A stretch of DNA of 64,000 bases from Amycolatopsis marina (GTDB lineage Bacteria > Actinomycetota > Actinomycetes > Mycobacteriales > Pseudonocardiaceae): positions 90,300-154,299 of the forward strand of contig NZ_FOKG01000016.1 in the NCBI RefSeq assembly GCF_900111885.1. Reading direction: 5' to 3'. Of this stretch, positions 19,301-27,168 are shown in pieces. How positions within the stretch are numbered: position 1 is the stretch's first letter; the number at the start of each line of letters is the position of its first letter. The notes beneath the pieces were generated by a model. It did not search any database, was not told the origin of the DNA, and worked only from the letters and a program-made list of their open reading frames with translations. Both the position numbers and the translations under genes were made by a program.

Positions 19301-20740
19301 GTGGGCAGTGGTGACTCCTGGCGACCGGCCGCTGTCGGCGTTGACGTGCACTGCGACGCGTTGGCTGGTGTAGCGCAGATACCCGAATCGATCGCCGCCC
19401 CAACGCCCGCGGAACGGACGAGCCGGCTGCGGCATAACCTGTTGGTGGAGGCGGACCTACCGGTAGAACTCTCGTCGTTTGACCGGGAGTCGCTGTCTGA
19501 GGTCGTGTTCCTGGCGGTCACGCGGGCACGGGTTGATGGAATCGAGTTCGCCAATCAAGGCGAGTGGGCCGATGCTCTGCTTGATGCAGCCGTAACGCTT
19601 GGCCTCACCGCCGACGCCGACGATCATCAGGCACCCGAGAATCGCCTGCGTTGGGAAGACTGGTGCCACGACCATGACTTGCTGGCAGCCGTGACAGCGG
19701 CTGTCGCGGAGGTTTCCTCCGACGATCGCACACAAGAGTGGCTGTCTTGGTGGCGCCGGCGTTACACGCTGTCGGTGGCGCATTTAGTGGTTGCGGCCCT
19801 TTCCGCACTCTGCCCAGGTGTCGACGTCGACGAACTGATGGTTGACGTGGCGCCCGGTAATCAGGATCGGTTCTGGGTGTCAGAGCCGTCACCCGGCGGC
19901 ACCGGCCAGGTAGAGACGTTTCTTCGCGTGTTGGCACAAGAATCCGAGGCGTTCGCTCGTGCGCTTGAGGACGCGCTGAGGCCGACAGCTGCGGACACGA
20001 TGGACGAAGAACTCGTGTTGCTGCTCCGGTCGGAGTCTCCGTCGGTCCGGGAGGCGATCGACAGTCTTCGGGGTGCGTGGACGGCAGGGCACGCGGCGGT
20101 CACCGAGGCCGTACGCCTGGTTGACCAGGCCGTAGGAGCGATGGGTCTGAGCCTCCGCAGTCCGGCCCGTTCGGCTCTGAGCACCAGACTCGCTGGCCCT
20201 GGTGCACACCCTCGCCTTCTCGACGAGGTGCTGACATGGCTCGATCTGCGCGACCGTGTTGCCGACGTGGCTCGGCTTGGTGTGGGAGCAAGGACGGTCG
20301 GCGCGCTGCTCGCGCACGAGGAGCGCGTTGACGAGATCCTACGCCTCGACGGCGCCACGAGTGTGCCCCGGCGGGCCCGGGCGGTTGCGAACGTTCTGTG
20401 GCCATGGGGCGAGTCCAACGCATCGGTCAGTCTGTATCGGCCGTACCTCGAGCCGTCGTTCGAAGCGATCCGGGCGCACGCCGACATCGGCCCGTTCACG
20501 TTCGATGTGGTTCCGTGGGACGAAGAGCGTCGCGAGGAACTCCACAACGTCCTGCGGGAGCACGGTGAGGTGGAATTGCGTGCTGGCCACGGTGATCACG
20601 CAGACCTTCGCGCGGCCGTTGTGGATCTGCAGGTGCGGCCGATCGAGGTGGGGGTGCTGCTGTGTCACCCGGTCGTCGTCGGTCAGGGTTCCTCGGCCCG
20701 GTTCGTTGAGTGCCGGGTGCTGCTAAGGGAGGCGTTGTGA
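16325..20740 (+). CDS. dpdJ: DpdJ, DEAD/DEAH-type helicase with zinc-ribbon insert
   Basis: A 1471-residue superfamily 2 helicase, the largest protein of the operon. An N-terminal wHTH-like region (about 1-80) precedes motif I AGTGSGKT (168-175), motif II LLDEVHTYEG, motif III GLSATL, and motifs V/VI in TATLEVGFDDERVGAV and FLQRKGRAGRN. Between the first motifs lies a cysteine-rich insert, CPYLRCLDCDSD followed some 30 residues later by CSARSC, readable as a zinc ribbon. The C-terminal 700 residues have no recognised domain. The GTG start overlaps dpdI by 8 bp and the stop overlaps the dpdK GTG by 3 bp (GTGA). It matches DpdJ by domain, length and position; the substrate is presumably unmodified DNA, which is an inference. 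Confidence 0.88.
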   Translation: MDETILDALTAVELREARLLSWGAVGAEWDQREILAVLSEYGPPDEMLRQLVDAALVVQTPSGGYRTRSAETVRLIATLRQVFRGQRASDGKPLVLDHRFLHRTRRRPRRDVPVGEILAELRHSLGTIGLTTAERLMPAELSGFQKRSAIGVLNALGQTQPTGVMVTAGTGSGKTLAFYLPMLAWLADRASQSQQASTIALALYPRNELLKDQLRTLLGYAMRIAAPEPTAPVLSLATWFGPTPLNANAVRQGRAEGWVKRGRGFVCPYLRCLDCDSDLLWLDSDLAREREAERLVCSARSCSGVVDGRFLRLTRESARRNPAHLMLSTTESLNRQLSAPGNLSAFGVRPSSLKAVLLDEVHTYEGTTGAQNAVLLRRLKHALRRNPVWVGLSATLRNAGEFFARLVDLKAGEVTVVQPAAEELEDSGAEYLLAVRSDPYSKAGTLSTSIQTCMVLARSLDSARPNPFDPPPLSEGIFGSRLFAFTDKLDSTNRLFWSLLDAEGWSWPHVPADSKRPLTLSHLRAEMQDRVAPDRREDATARNPDGQWWWLPELLGHGVEADRQVEVDRVSSQDRGVSGDAQVVVATATLEVGFDDERVGAVVQHKAPHDAAQFLQRKGRAGRNLITRPWTVVVLSDWGRDRQAWEAYDALFDPDLPPRNLPIENLYVLRIQAVYALMDWLAAELRYSGWNSTWRDLAGPASALNRDNNARQLETRQRQQRLSELLAGLLRPGPERQGLRRHLRNALSLRGGEVDESIIDSVLWDPPRPLLLAVVPTIRRQLEEQWRGEEPAADDLGLRTRTPLRSFVPGNLFDDLLVPDVELLVPGRRGQADVEHLPALRALREFAPGNVTRHFGIWAANKRHWITLPPRPSDGSPMRVDLETLYGVESPTDTVDINGTQVEIYPPRAATLEPVPEPVKDYSSVQPDWEFDAVELGTGTDVRLGRRTDRILAGLTAHVHVQGGGARIMRFARTASGTVWDPTGRPVQLQYGVGSGDSWRPAAVGVDVHCDALAGVAQIPESIAAPTPAERTSRLRHNLLVEADLPVELSSFDRESLSEVVFLAVTRARVDGIEFANQGEWADALLDAAVTLGLTADADDHQAPENRLRWEDWCHDHDLLAAVTAAVAEVSSDDRTQEWLSWWRRRYTLSVAHLVVAALSALCPGVDVDELMVDVAPGNQDRFWVSEPSPGGTGQVETFLRVLAQESEAFARALEDALRPTAADTMDEELVLLLRSESPSVREAIDSLRGAWTAGHAAVTEAVRLVDQAVGAMGLSLRSPARSALSTRLAGPGAHPRLLDEVLTWLDLRDRVADVARLGVGARTVGALLAHEERVDEILRLDGATSVPRRARAVANVLWPWGESNASVSLYRPYLEPSFEAIRAHADIGPFTFDVVPWDEERREELHNVLREHGEVELRAGHGDHADLRAAVVDLQVRPIEVGVLLCHPVVVGQGSSARFVECRVLLREAL

Positions 20741-21267
20741 ACAGGGTCATCCGGAAGTCGCACGCACAGAGCGCCACCGAGGCGTTGGACCTGCTCGGCG
20801 CGCTCTTCTCTGCCGAGCTTGCCCATCCGAGCGTGTGCTTGTGGATGGTGTCTCCATGGGTGTCCGATGTTGAAGTGCTCAATAACAGTGTCGGCACATA
20901 TGGCGCGCTCGTCCGTTTCGGACGCAGGCCAATCCGACTGACCGAAGTGCTAGTGACGCTGGCGGCCAGCGGCGTTGACGTGGTTGTTGCCACCACTCCA
21001 GACAATCACAACAACACCTTTGTTCGCCGATTGTCCCAACTTGGAATGGACCTGCGAGTGAGGGACCGCATAAGGATCACCGTGGACAGCACCGGCAAGC
21101 TGCACACCAAGGCCATGATCGCCGATGACTACGCGTTGGCCGGCAGTATGAACATCACCCAGAACGGTATCAACCTGCGTGAGGAGCAGATCGAGTTACA
21201 CACCGAACGCTCCTATGTGGCGCAGGCACGGATGGATGCCTACGACAGGTTCGGCGGTGTGCTGTGA
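20737..21267 (+). CDS. dpdK: DpdK, phospholipase D-superfamily protein (likely nuclease)
   Basis: A 176-residue protein with one HKD motif, HTKAMIADD, followed by AGSMNITQNG, the pattern of the PLD superfamily. Small single-HKD members usually dimerise and several are nucleases (Nuc, BfiI-type restriction enzymes), so this is the best candidate for the DNA-cutting component of the locus. An N-terminal segment (CLWMVSPWVSDVEVLNN) forms the typical first strand of the fold. The GTG at 20737, overlapping the dpdJ stop and preceded by AAGGGAGG, is preferred to the earlier in-frame start at 20710. It overlaps dpdD by 4 bp. A lipid substrate is very unlikely in this setting. Confidence 0.87.
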   Translation: MNRVIRKSHAQSATEALDLLGALFSAELAHPSVCLWMVSPWVSDVEVLNNSVGTYGALVRFGRRPIRLTEVLVTLAASGVDVVVATTPDNHNNTFVRRLSQLGMDLRVRDRIRITVDSTGKLHTKAMIADDYALAGSMNITQNGINLREEQIELHTERSYVAQARMDAYDRFGGVL

Positions 21268-23408
21268 CCCACGTGGAGTCGCTACAACAGTGTCTCGGCG
21301 ACCTGACACGCTTCGGGCGACTGGCGGAGCGGATCGAGTTCTTGTTCGATGAACAGGTGCGGACGTGGGTCAGCGGCTCAAGCGATTGGCTTGTCATCCC
21401 CGTACAGCGCTCCCCCCAAGGCTTCTACGTGTTGTCGGAGGATCGGGAAGGACAACGTCGCGGACGCGAGGTACTCGCGGCCTTTCTCGGGCCGGCGACG
21501 ACGCAGATTGAGACTGCTCGCCTCATGCCGGAAGACAACCGTATCGATCGACTGCTCGAACTCGCTGGCTTGACGCATCTGTCGCTGGTGCGCAGAAAGG
21601 ATCAAACGGGGCCAGAAGAAATGCTTGCCCGGCTCGAGGACGCAATGGCGACCATTCGGGGGAGCGAAGCCAGGGCTCGCCCAGTGCGACCATCGCACGT
21701 CGACCTTCTACGTGACTTCAGGTTGGCGTTACTGCAACGGGAAGGCCGCCTCGCCGACCAGGTATTCGGGGCCATCCAGCTCACTGGACGGCTTAGCGCC
21801 GAGAACCTAAGGTTCCTAACCGTTGAGATGCTCGGTCGTCTCCACCGATGGCAGGAACTGCAGGATCTTCCCTATATGAGCGAGCTCCTGCGCGCGCGGC
21901 GGCCGCGGGCGGTCAACGAGATCTTGCTCGAGATGGTCTGGCACACCGAGGTGGCTGCTCTTGTCACCGCCGGACGGGCTCCTCACGAGATCTACGAGGA
22001 CGCCGATCTCGGCGCGCGCTACGGCGGACTGGTCGGTGCGGTCGATGTGCCATCGAGCGAAGCGGGCAGGGCGGTCGGCGCTATCGCGGCACGAGCCCTC
22101 GGCGACGAACCCAGGTTCGAACGTTTGGTGCGCGCTGCCGCCAGCGATGTGGAAGTCGACCGTCTCAATCGGTTCCTCGCGAGGGAGCGACCCGAACCAA
22201 CAGTCGGCGCCGACATACAGACCCTCTTTGAGAGAGGGCAGCATGTGGCCGTTGTCGACGCATTTCTCGATGCTCCTAACCCAGTTGCAGCCGAGTTAGC
22301 GGTAGAGTCCGTTCTGGACAGCGATGATCCGCGATTTGCGGCCCAGGTGCTCGCCGTCGTAAACGCCCTCATTGCCGATAATCGGCTGCGTGTTGGCAGA
22401 CGACTGCGGCGGGATCTGGCGGATCTAACCCGGCTAGTCGACGGTTCCTGCGACGGTTGGCTGGAGTGGTGTTCACGCGTTGGTCAGACGCAGCGTTGGG
22501 CGGACGCGGAACGGATTCTCCGCGCCCAGAGCGCACAATGGGCCGACCTTTCATTGCTGTCCGCCGAAGAACTGACAGAAGCCGCTTCCGGACTAATCAA
22601 TGGCTGGACAGGAGCCAACCAGGACCAGATCGTCACGGGCCTGGACATCCTGTGCCAAGCAGCCGCCGAAACCGCTGGTATCGGTCGCGCAGAAGAGTTT
22701 TGTGAGGCCGTGTTGCTCACCCTCGCCGAGCAACACAACCTGAACGCCCCGGTCCGCGACGCTTACTTGTTGCTGCTCGAACGGATTCTCGAAGCCGGCC
22801 CGGCGGCGACCCGCTACGGAGAAACCATCAGGGGCGCGGCGGTGCTGTGGCGGCGGATCGCCGCTCCGATCGCCGCCGATTGGGGCACCGGCCTCGCCGA
22901 CATGCTGCTCGACGCGCCGTGCCCAGATCCTGGAGCCCGGATCTCGGTCATCTCCGAGGTCCTCACCCGCTGCCAGGAGTTTCATCGGCGACTCAGCCCG
23001 CGTCAAATCTCCGAATTGGCGGCCATTGGTGAGGAATGCGGTCTCGCGCATCCAAGTGTGCCACCGGAGCCGGACTCAACGGAGTCGATATGGCGAGCGC
23101 TCGATGGCAAAGTCATCGGGCTCTATTCGCTCCTGCCGAGGGCAGCAGACTCATTGCGTCGCCGAATTTCGCTACTCTGCTCGCCTCACTCCATCGAAGG
23201 CAATGCTGACACCGTTGCCACAGCCGCCCTGAGTTCGCTCGCGACCCGTGCCGACTTCATGATCGTCGACACACAGCACGCGGCACACGCCGCCACAAAC
23301 GCGATTGACGCGGTCCGACCTCGCGGCAGGCAGATCTTTCCGGCCGGACGGGGCACCAGCGCGTTCCTGCGTGCCCTTGAGCATGCAGTAGCGGTGTCGG
23401 ACCCGTGA
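21264..23408 (+). CDS. dpdD: DpdD
   Basis: A 714-residue soluble protein ending the plus-strand operon. Its opening (FGRLAERIEFLFDEQVRTWV, then DWLVIPVQRSPQGFYVL) and overall length match the DpdD proteins of dpd clusters. No catalytic motif is evident. Much of the middle is helical-repeat-like (LAAVRAILG-type helices, QTQRWADAERILRAQSAQW), so a scaffold or sensor role is possible. The GTG start overlaps the dpdK stop. The next 180 bp before the convergent dpdB hold no gene; an ACCGCGGT palindrome lies there, but no convincing terminator hairpin was seen. Confidence 0.85.
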   Translation: MTHVESLQQCLGDLTRFGRLAERIEFLFDEQVRTWVSGSSDWLVIPVQRSPQGFYVLSEDREGQRRGREVLAAFLGPATTQIETARLMPEDNRIDRLLELAGLTHLSLVRRKDQTGPEEMLARLEDAMATIRGSEARARPVRPSHVDLLRDFRLALLQREGRLADQVFGAIQLTGRLSAENLRFLTVEMLGRLHRWQELQDLPYMSELLRARRPRAVNEILLEMVWHTEVAALVTAGRAPHEIYEDADLGARYGGLVGAVDVPSSEAGRAVGAIAARALGDEPRFERLVRAAASDVEVDRLNRFLARERPEPTVGADIQTLFERGQHVAVVDAFLDAPNPVAAELAVESVLDSDDPRFAAQVLAVVNALIADNRLRVGRRLRRDLADLTRLVDGSCDGWLEWCSRVGQTQRWADAERILRAQSAQWADLSLLSAEELTEAASGLINGWTGANQDQIVTGLDILCQAAAETAGIGRAEEFCEAVLLTLAEQHNLNAPVRDAYLLLLERILEAGPAATRYGETIRGAAVLWRRIAAPIAADWGTGLADMLLDAPCPDPGARISVISEVLTRCQEFHRRLSPRQISELAAIGEECGLAHPSVPPEPDSTESIWRALDGKVIGLYSLLPRAADSLRRRISLLCSPHSIEGNADTVATAALSSLATRADFMIVDTQHAAHAATNAIDAVRPRGRQIFPAGRGTSAFLRALEHAVAVSDP

Positions 23409-23588
23409 TCCGCATCCTCAGGTAACCGACATCTGACCAAGCGGGTCCATCTGCCGTGGCAAGTCCGACAACCGCGGTTGAAGCAAGTCGCCCGACGTCA
23501 TCACGGCATACGACGGGCAGCGGATCAGCTTCGCTCACCCACGCTGCCATGGCGGCCCTGCGGCGGCAACACAGTGGGACCTGGCTGG

Positions 23589-24791
23589 CTACGCCGACCT
23601 GCTCCGGTTCCGGCGAGCCCGGCCCCGCCCGCTCGCTTGCTGTGTTCTGGCACGGTATCTGCTCAGGAGGTAATCCGTGAGGCGTTTGACATCCTTGGCG
23701 GTGTTTTGGATGTCGTTCCATTTACGGACATTATCATCGGCGAAGTGCCACGCTCCCTCGGTCCAGGCACAGTCATCCTTGATCGTCTTCAGTTCGGCGG
23801 CGAAGTCCTCGGGGGCGGGAAGGTTCTCAGGCAAACGACGGGCGATCTCGTCCATCAGGAACCCCATGGCCACGATGCCAGCGCCGTGCAGCAGCCGCGA
23901 GTCGCGCGGCCGCTTCTTGTTCCATGCTTCGCTGAACACCTCGGCGACGGCTGTCCAAAAGTGGGATACGAACGTCGTCATGAACCCGACATTGGGAAGG
24001 TCGTTGTCGCCACGGAACTTATAGAGCGCACCGTCGCTGAGGCTGTTCTCCAGCATCCGCAGGATGGAGTTGTCCTTGATCACCCCACTGGGGTTGGTCG
24101 GGGTTTGTATCCGTCGGTATAGCGGTGAGCCGATGTCGAAGTTCAGCCGTTCGAGAAGTGTCGCAGGCAGTTGGCGGACCATGAGCGGCGTCGGCAGCGT
24201 TCCGACAGTGCCGGGCAGCAACTCGTGGATCAGGCCCTTCGGCAAGGCTTTGGTGGAGTTGACCAAGATGAACTGCGAGCGCTGATCGCTGGGTTCATCG
24301 GTGATGAAGCCGCTCACACAGATTGGGAACGACTCCCTGCGTGCGTCCCGGATGGCGGCGGATCGCTGCTGTCCGTCGACGATGAAACCTGGCTTGTCAA
24401 CGTCGTCGAGCGTGGGGGCAATCGGAATGACGAGGTGACCCTGCATCGCATAGCCGACGGATGCGTCACCGTTGTCGCCACGCTCGAATCGTACGCGCTG
24501 GTCGAACGCGATCACGATCGCGTTTGGCAGCATGGGACTGTCGTCGGTATCGATGTAACGGCGGATGGCTGCGATGTGGGCAAGGTTCTCGGGGCGCTGG
24601 TAGCCGTGTAGTTCCGTGTTCGAGTTGCGACGTACACGGGAGACCGTGGCTATCTCGGGGATCAGTTTGCCGTCGATGCCGAACGTATACAGGCGGCGAC
24701 CGGGTCCTTGTTGGATCTCCAGCGCGGGCAACCGGAGTTCGGTGACCTCCCCTGTTGCGGTCTCCTGTACGGCGGTCTTGGCGCGCGTCAC
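23589..24791 (-). CDS. dpdB: DpdB paralogue 1 (DGQHR-type, DndB/ParB-like fold)
   Basis: A 400-residue protein, last in the minus-strand operon, 3' of dpdA with a 4-bp ATGA overlap. It carries GYQRP (63-67), LPNAIVIAF, the family signature VDGQQR (138-143; the usual form is DGQHR) and FILVNSTKALPKGLIHELLP. DpdB belongs to the DGQHR/DndB group, has ATPase activity in the characterised system and works with DpdA to put preQ0 into DNA. The C-terminal tail is Arg-rich (SGRGRARRNRSRS), suggesting DNA contact. A second copy of the same family is encoded upstream of dpdA; which one is the true DpdA partner cannot be told. Confidence 0.88.
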   Translation of the reverse strand: MTRAKTAVQETATGEVTELRLPALEIQQGPGRRLYTFGIDGKLIPEIATVSRVRRNSNTELHGYQRPENLAHIAAIRRYIDTDDSPMLPNAIVIAFDQRVRFERGDNGDASVGYAMQGHLVIPIAPTLDDVDKPGFIVDGQQRSAAIRDARRESFPICVSGFITDEPSDQRSQFILVNSTKALPKGLIHELLPGTVGTLPTPLMVRQLPATLLERLNFDIGSPLYRRIQTPTNPSGVIKDNSILRMLENSLSDGALYKFRGDNDLPNVGFMTTFVSHFWTAVAEVFSEAWNKKRPRDSRLLHGAGIVAMGFLMDEIARRLPENLPAPEDFAAELKTIKDDCAWTEGAWHFADDNVRKWNDIQNTAKDVKRLTDYLLSRYRARTQQASGRGRARRNRSRSA

Positions 24792-26026
24792 GTGTCTTCC
24801 CTTCCGAGTTCCTGCCGAAGCTGTTGTTCGAAGACGTAGAGGTTGTGAAAGCCGCGGCGTTTGTTACGTTCCGAACCGCGGAACAGAATGACTTCGACAC
24901 CGACCGTTCGGCAGATCGTGCAGGGGCACTGCCGCCATGGACGGTCGATGAGGGTCGTTCGATATTGCTCGGTGCGGTCGACTTTGCCGTTCCAGAGCAG
25001 ACTGTAGTCGTGCAGGGCTTGGAGCACCGACTCGACATCGATCTCCTCGCGGTCGTAGCGACGCAATAACTCCAGAGCCGCGCGTTCCAGTTTGATTGCT
25101 TGGCCTTGGTCGACCTCGCCAGCTTGGATGCGGTTCTTGAGTTTGGTGTTGCCGCCGACTTGCGGTACACGCACGGCCACATAGGTGCGGTTGGGCGCAT
25201 AGTAGTTGTCGCGCTCGTCCTTGAAGGCCTGCCGGAACGGCGAAGTGCTGTCGAAGCTCGTCACTCCGTGGCTGGCGAAGGCTCGTACATCGTCACACCG
25301 GCTGATCCCCAGCAGATGCAGTTGCGTGTTGGCGTACCGGACGTCGTCGATCGCGCGCAAGCAGTTGAGGATGTCCCGGGTCCTGAGCGGCACCATTCCG
25401 CCGAGTGCGATGCGACGATACCCAATCTGTTGGAGCTTGGTCACCGCGTCGGCATACGAGGTAGGACTCCAGCCTTGTGCGACCCCGACCGGGGTGAAGT
25501 CGACCCGTCGCGTACGGCACCGGGCCTTGAACTCGGCGGCCAACTCCAGCGTAATGTCTTGGCGTCGCACCCACTCCTCGGCACGGCTGTCCTCGCGCGG
25601 AATCGCCTGGTCATAGTCGAAGATCAGATGGTCGACGGAGATGCCGAAGTCGAATCCGCAGCCGTCGTAGAAGTCAATGACCTCATCGACGGTGTAGGGC
25701 GGGTAGGCCTCGGCGTGGTAGGAGAATGCGCCGCAATCACCCATGATGGTCAGTTGATCGGCCCCGTTGTATAGACGGAAGAACGCTTCCGCACCTTCAC
25801 TGTAGAGCCGTTGCCGCTGCGCGCTCGTGTACTTGCCGGTCGTCGACCGGGCGGTGCCATCCACAATGGTCTTCGACACCAGCACCCCGTCATAGGGCGC
25901 GGGCGCCAGCACTTCGTGGGCATAACGGTCGTCGCGTTGACGCACCCGCCGCGGATCACGCTCCTCCGTAATGAAGTCGAAGCTGGGATCGACCTGATCT
26001 TGGCTGTCCGGGAAGAAGAACTTCAT
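24788..26026 (-). CDS. dpdA: DpdA, DNA-guanine transglycosylase (TGT-like)
   Basis: A 412-residue member of the tRNA-guanine transglycosylase superfamily that, in dpd systems, replaces guanine in DNA with preQ0. Visible are DCGAFSY (Asp97, the counterpart of the DSGGFQ motif), SVDHLIFDYDQ (Asp132), the GWSPTSY/ALGGMVPLRT region that forms the base pocket, and SFDSTSPFR, likely holding the nucleophilic aspartate. The zinc site is CPCTIC with a histidine in GFHNLYVF about 21 residues later, equivalent to CxCxxC-H of TGT. The tRNA-binding PUA region of archaeal enzymes is absent. The start is the ATG at 26026 that shares a base with the stop of the upstream dpdB; a long upstream extension of the frame is ignored because it runs antisense in frame through dpdB. 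Confidence 0.93.
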   Translation of the reverse strand: MKFFFPDSQDQVDPSFDFITEERDPRRVRQRDDRYAHEVLAPAPYDGVLVSKTIVDGTARSTTGKYTSAQRQRLYSEGAEAFFRLYNGADQLTIMGDCGAFSYHAEAYPPYTVDEVIDFYDGCGFDFGISVDHLIFDYDQAIPREDSRAEEWVRRQDITLELAAEFKARCRTRRVDFTPVGVAQGWSPTSYADAVTKLQQIGYRRIALGGMVPLRTRDILNCLRAIDDVRYANTQLHLLGISRCDDVRAFASHGVTSFDSTSPFRQAFKDERDNYYAPNRTYVAVRVPQVGGNTKLKNRIQAGEVDQGQAIKLERAALELLRRYDREEIDVESVLQALHDYSLLWNGKVDRTEQYRTTLIDRPWRQCPCTICRTVGVEVILFRGSERNKRRGFHNLYVFEQQLRQELGREDT

Positions 26027-27168
26027 TACAGCTCCGCCCGGGCGTTGAGGTACAGGCGGATGAGGTAGTTCGACAACTCCTGGATGTGCCGGTTGACGTT
26101 CTCGATCTCGTTCCACCGCATCCCGATGCCGTCCCACACGCCCGACGTCCAGTGGCAATGCGACGCGATCAATTCGAGGTGCTTGCGGATGAGTTCCGGT
26201 GCGTCGGGCTTGCGGGGAGGAACGGTCGCGAGAATGTGATCCATCAACCGGCCCATTGCACGGATGCCGGCGCCGTGCATGAGGCGGCTGCGCTTGGCTG
26301 GCTTGCCCCACGCCTCGGGGAACGTGTCGCGGACCGCCGCCCAGTAGGTGGTCAGCGCGTGCACGATGCCGTCGAAGTCGGTCTCGTTGCGGGTGACGTC
26401 GCGATACGGGTAGAGGCAGCCAGATGAGTTGGAGAGGCTTTCCTGGATCATGGCGACTACTCCGGTGTCGGTGATGACCGCCTTGGAATTCCGCTCCTTC
26501 GGTGTGGATGACCGCTTTATCATGCCGTACAGAGGCGATTTCTCATCGGTGTTGAGGACGTCGCACAACGCCGACGGTGCCTTGCGCAGCGCCAGGCGTG
26601 GCGGCAGGGGACTGTCGACTTCAGGGAGCAGTTCGGTGACCAAGCCACGCGGTAAGGGTCGCGTGTTGTTGACCCGGATGAACTGGTCGCGCTGAAGGTT
26701 GACCGAGTCCGCCACGAACGCGGTGACAGCAACCGGAAAGTCGCGCCGTTTCACCCGCGACAAGGCGAGCGCACGCTGCTGACCATCGACAATCCACGCT
26801 GGCTTCGGGCCTCCCGAGGGCGGCAGCGGAATGGTCACCGTTCCCGTGATCCCGAGTTCGTCTCCCGGCATACGGTTGCCGCGGATGGCTTGAAACTGGA
26901 CCCGCGACGACAGCGCCATGATGATCGGGTTGGGAAAGACCGGCGAGTCGCTGTCGAGATAGTCCACGATCTCCTTGATGTGGTTGCGTACCTCGGGACG
27001 CTGATAGCCGATCAACGTGCCGGCCTCGTCCCGGCTGACGCGGGAAATGTCTGCGATCTGGAGGATCTCCTCTGCCTTCAGCGTGAACACGTACAGCGGG
27101 AACTCCTCGGTCTGAGCCAAGCAGAGCGCGCGCCTCCGCAGCAACTGCGCGCCCTTCCCCACACCCAT
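26026..27168 (-). CDS. dpdB: DpdB paralogue 2 (DGQHR-type, DndB/ParB-like fold)
   Basis: A 380-residue protein directly upstream of dpdA. It has the same landmarks as the copy at 23589: GYQRP (54-58), FPNPIIMAL, VDGQQR (127-132), FIRVNNTRPLPRGLVTELLP and a conserved SRLMHGAGIRAMG block. The two are clearly homologous over their whole length but strongly diverged, so the duplication is old. The start ATG shares one base with the dpdC stop, and its stop shares one base with the dpdA start, giving strict stoichiometric coupling to DpdA. It is expected to be the ATPase partner of DpdA. The first 22 residues are weakly conserved, so a start slightly further in is possible. Confidence 0.88.
   Translation of the reverse strand: MGVGKGAQLLRRRALCLAQTEEFPLYVFTLKAEEILQIADISRVSRDEAGTLIGYQRPEVRNHIKEIVDYLDSDSPVFPNPIIMALSSRVQFQAIRGNRMPGDELGITGTVTIPLPPSGGPKPAWIVDGQQRALALSRVKRRDFPVAVTAFVADSVNLQRDQFIRVNNTRPLPRGLVTELLPEVDSPLPPRLALRKAPSALCDVLNTDEKSPLYGMIKRSSTPKERNSKAVITDTGVVAMIQESLSNSSGCLYPYRDVTRNETDFDGIVHALTTYWAAVRDTFPEAWGKPAKRSRLMHGAGIRAMGRLMDHILATVPPRKPDAPELIRKHLELIASHCHWTSGVWDGIGMRWNEIENVNRHIQELSNYLIRLYLNARAEL

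Noticed and set aside
20737..21267. Phospholipase D acting on lipids
   Set aside because: Very small, one HKD motif, no signal peptide, embedded between DNA helicase and DpdD genes.
26027..26311. 95-codon N-terminal extension of dpdA
   Set aside because: The extension is low-complexity Arg/Pro/His-rich sequence running inside dpdB in another frame; the ATG at 26026 couples to the dpdB stop.
6039..27168. DISARM-, BREX- or Dnd-type defence system, suggested by several helicases, a PLD protein and DndB-like proteins
   Set aside because: No DNA methylase, no DndA/C/D/E and no PglX/PglZ. The TGT-like protein together with preQ0 genes fits dpd instead.
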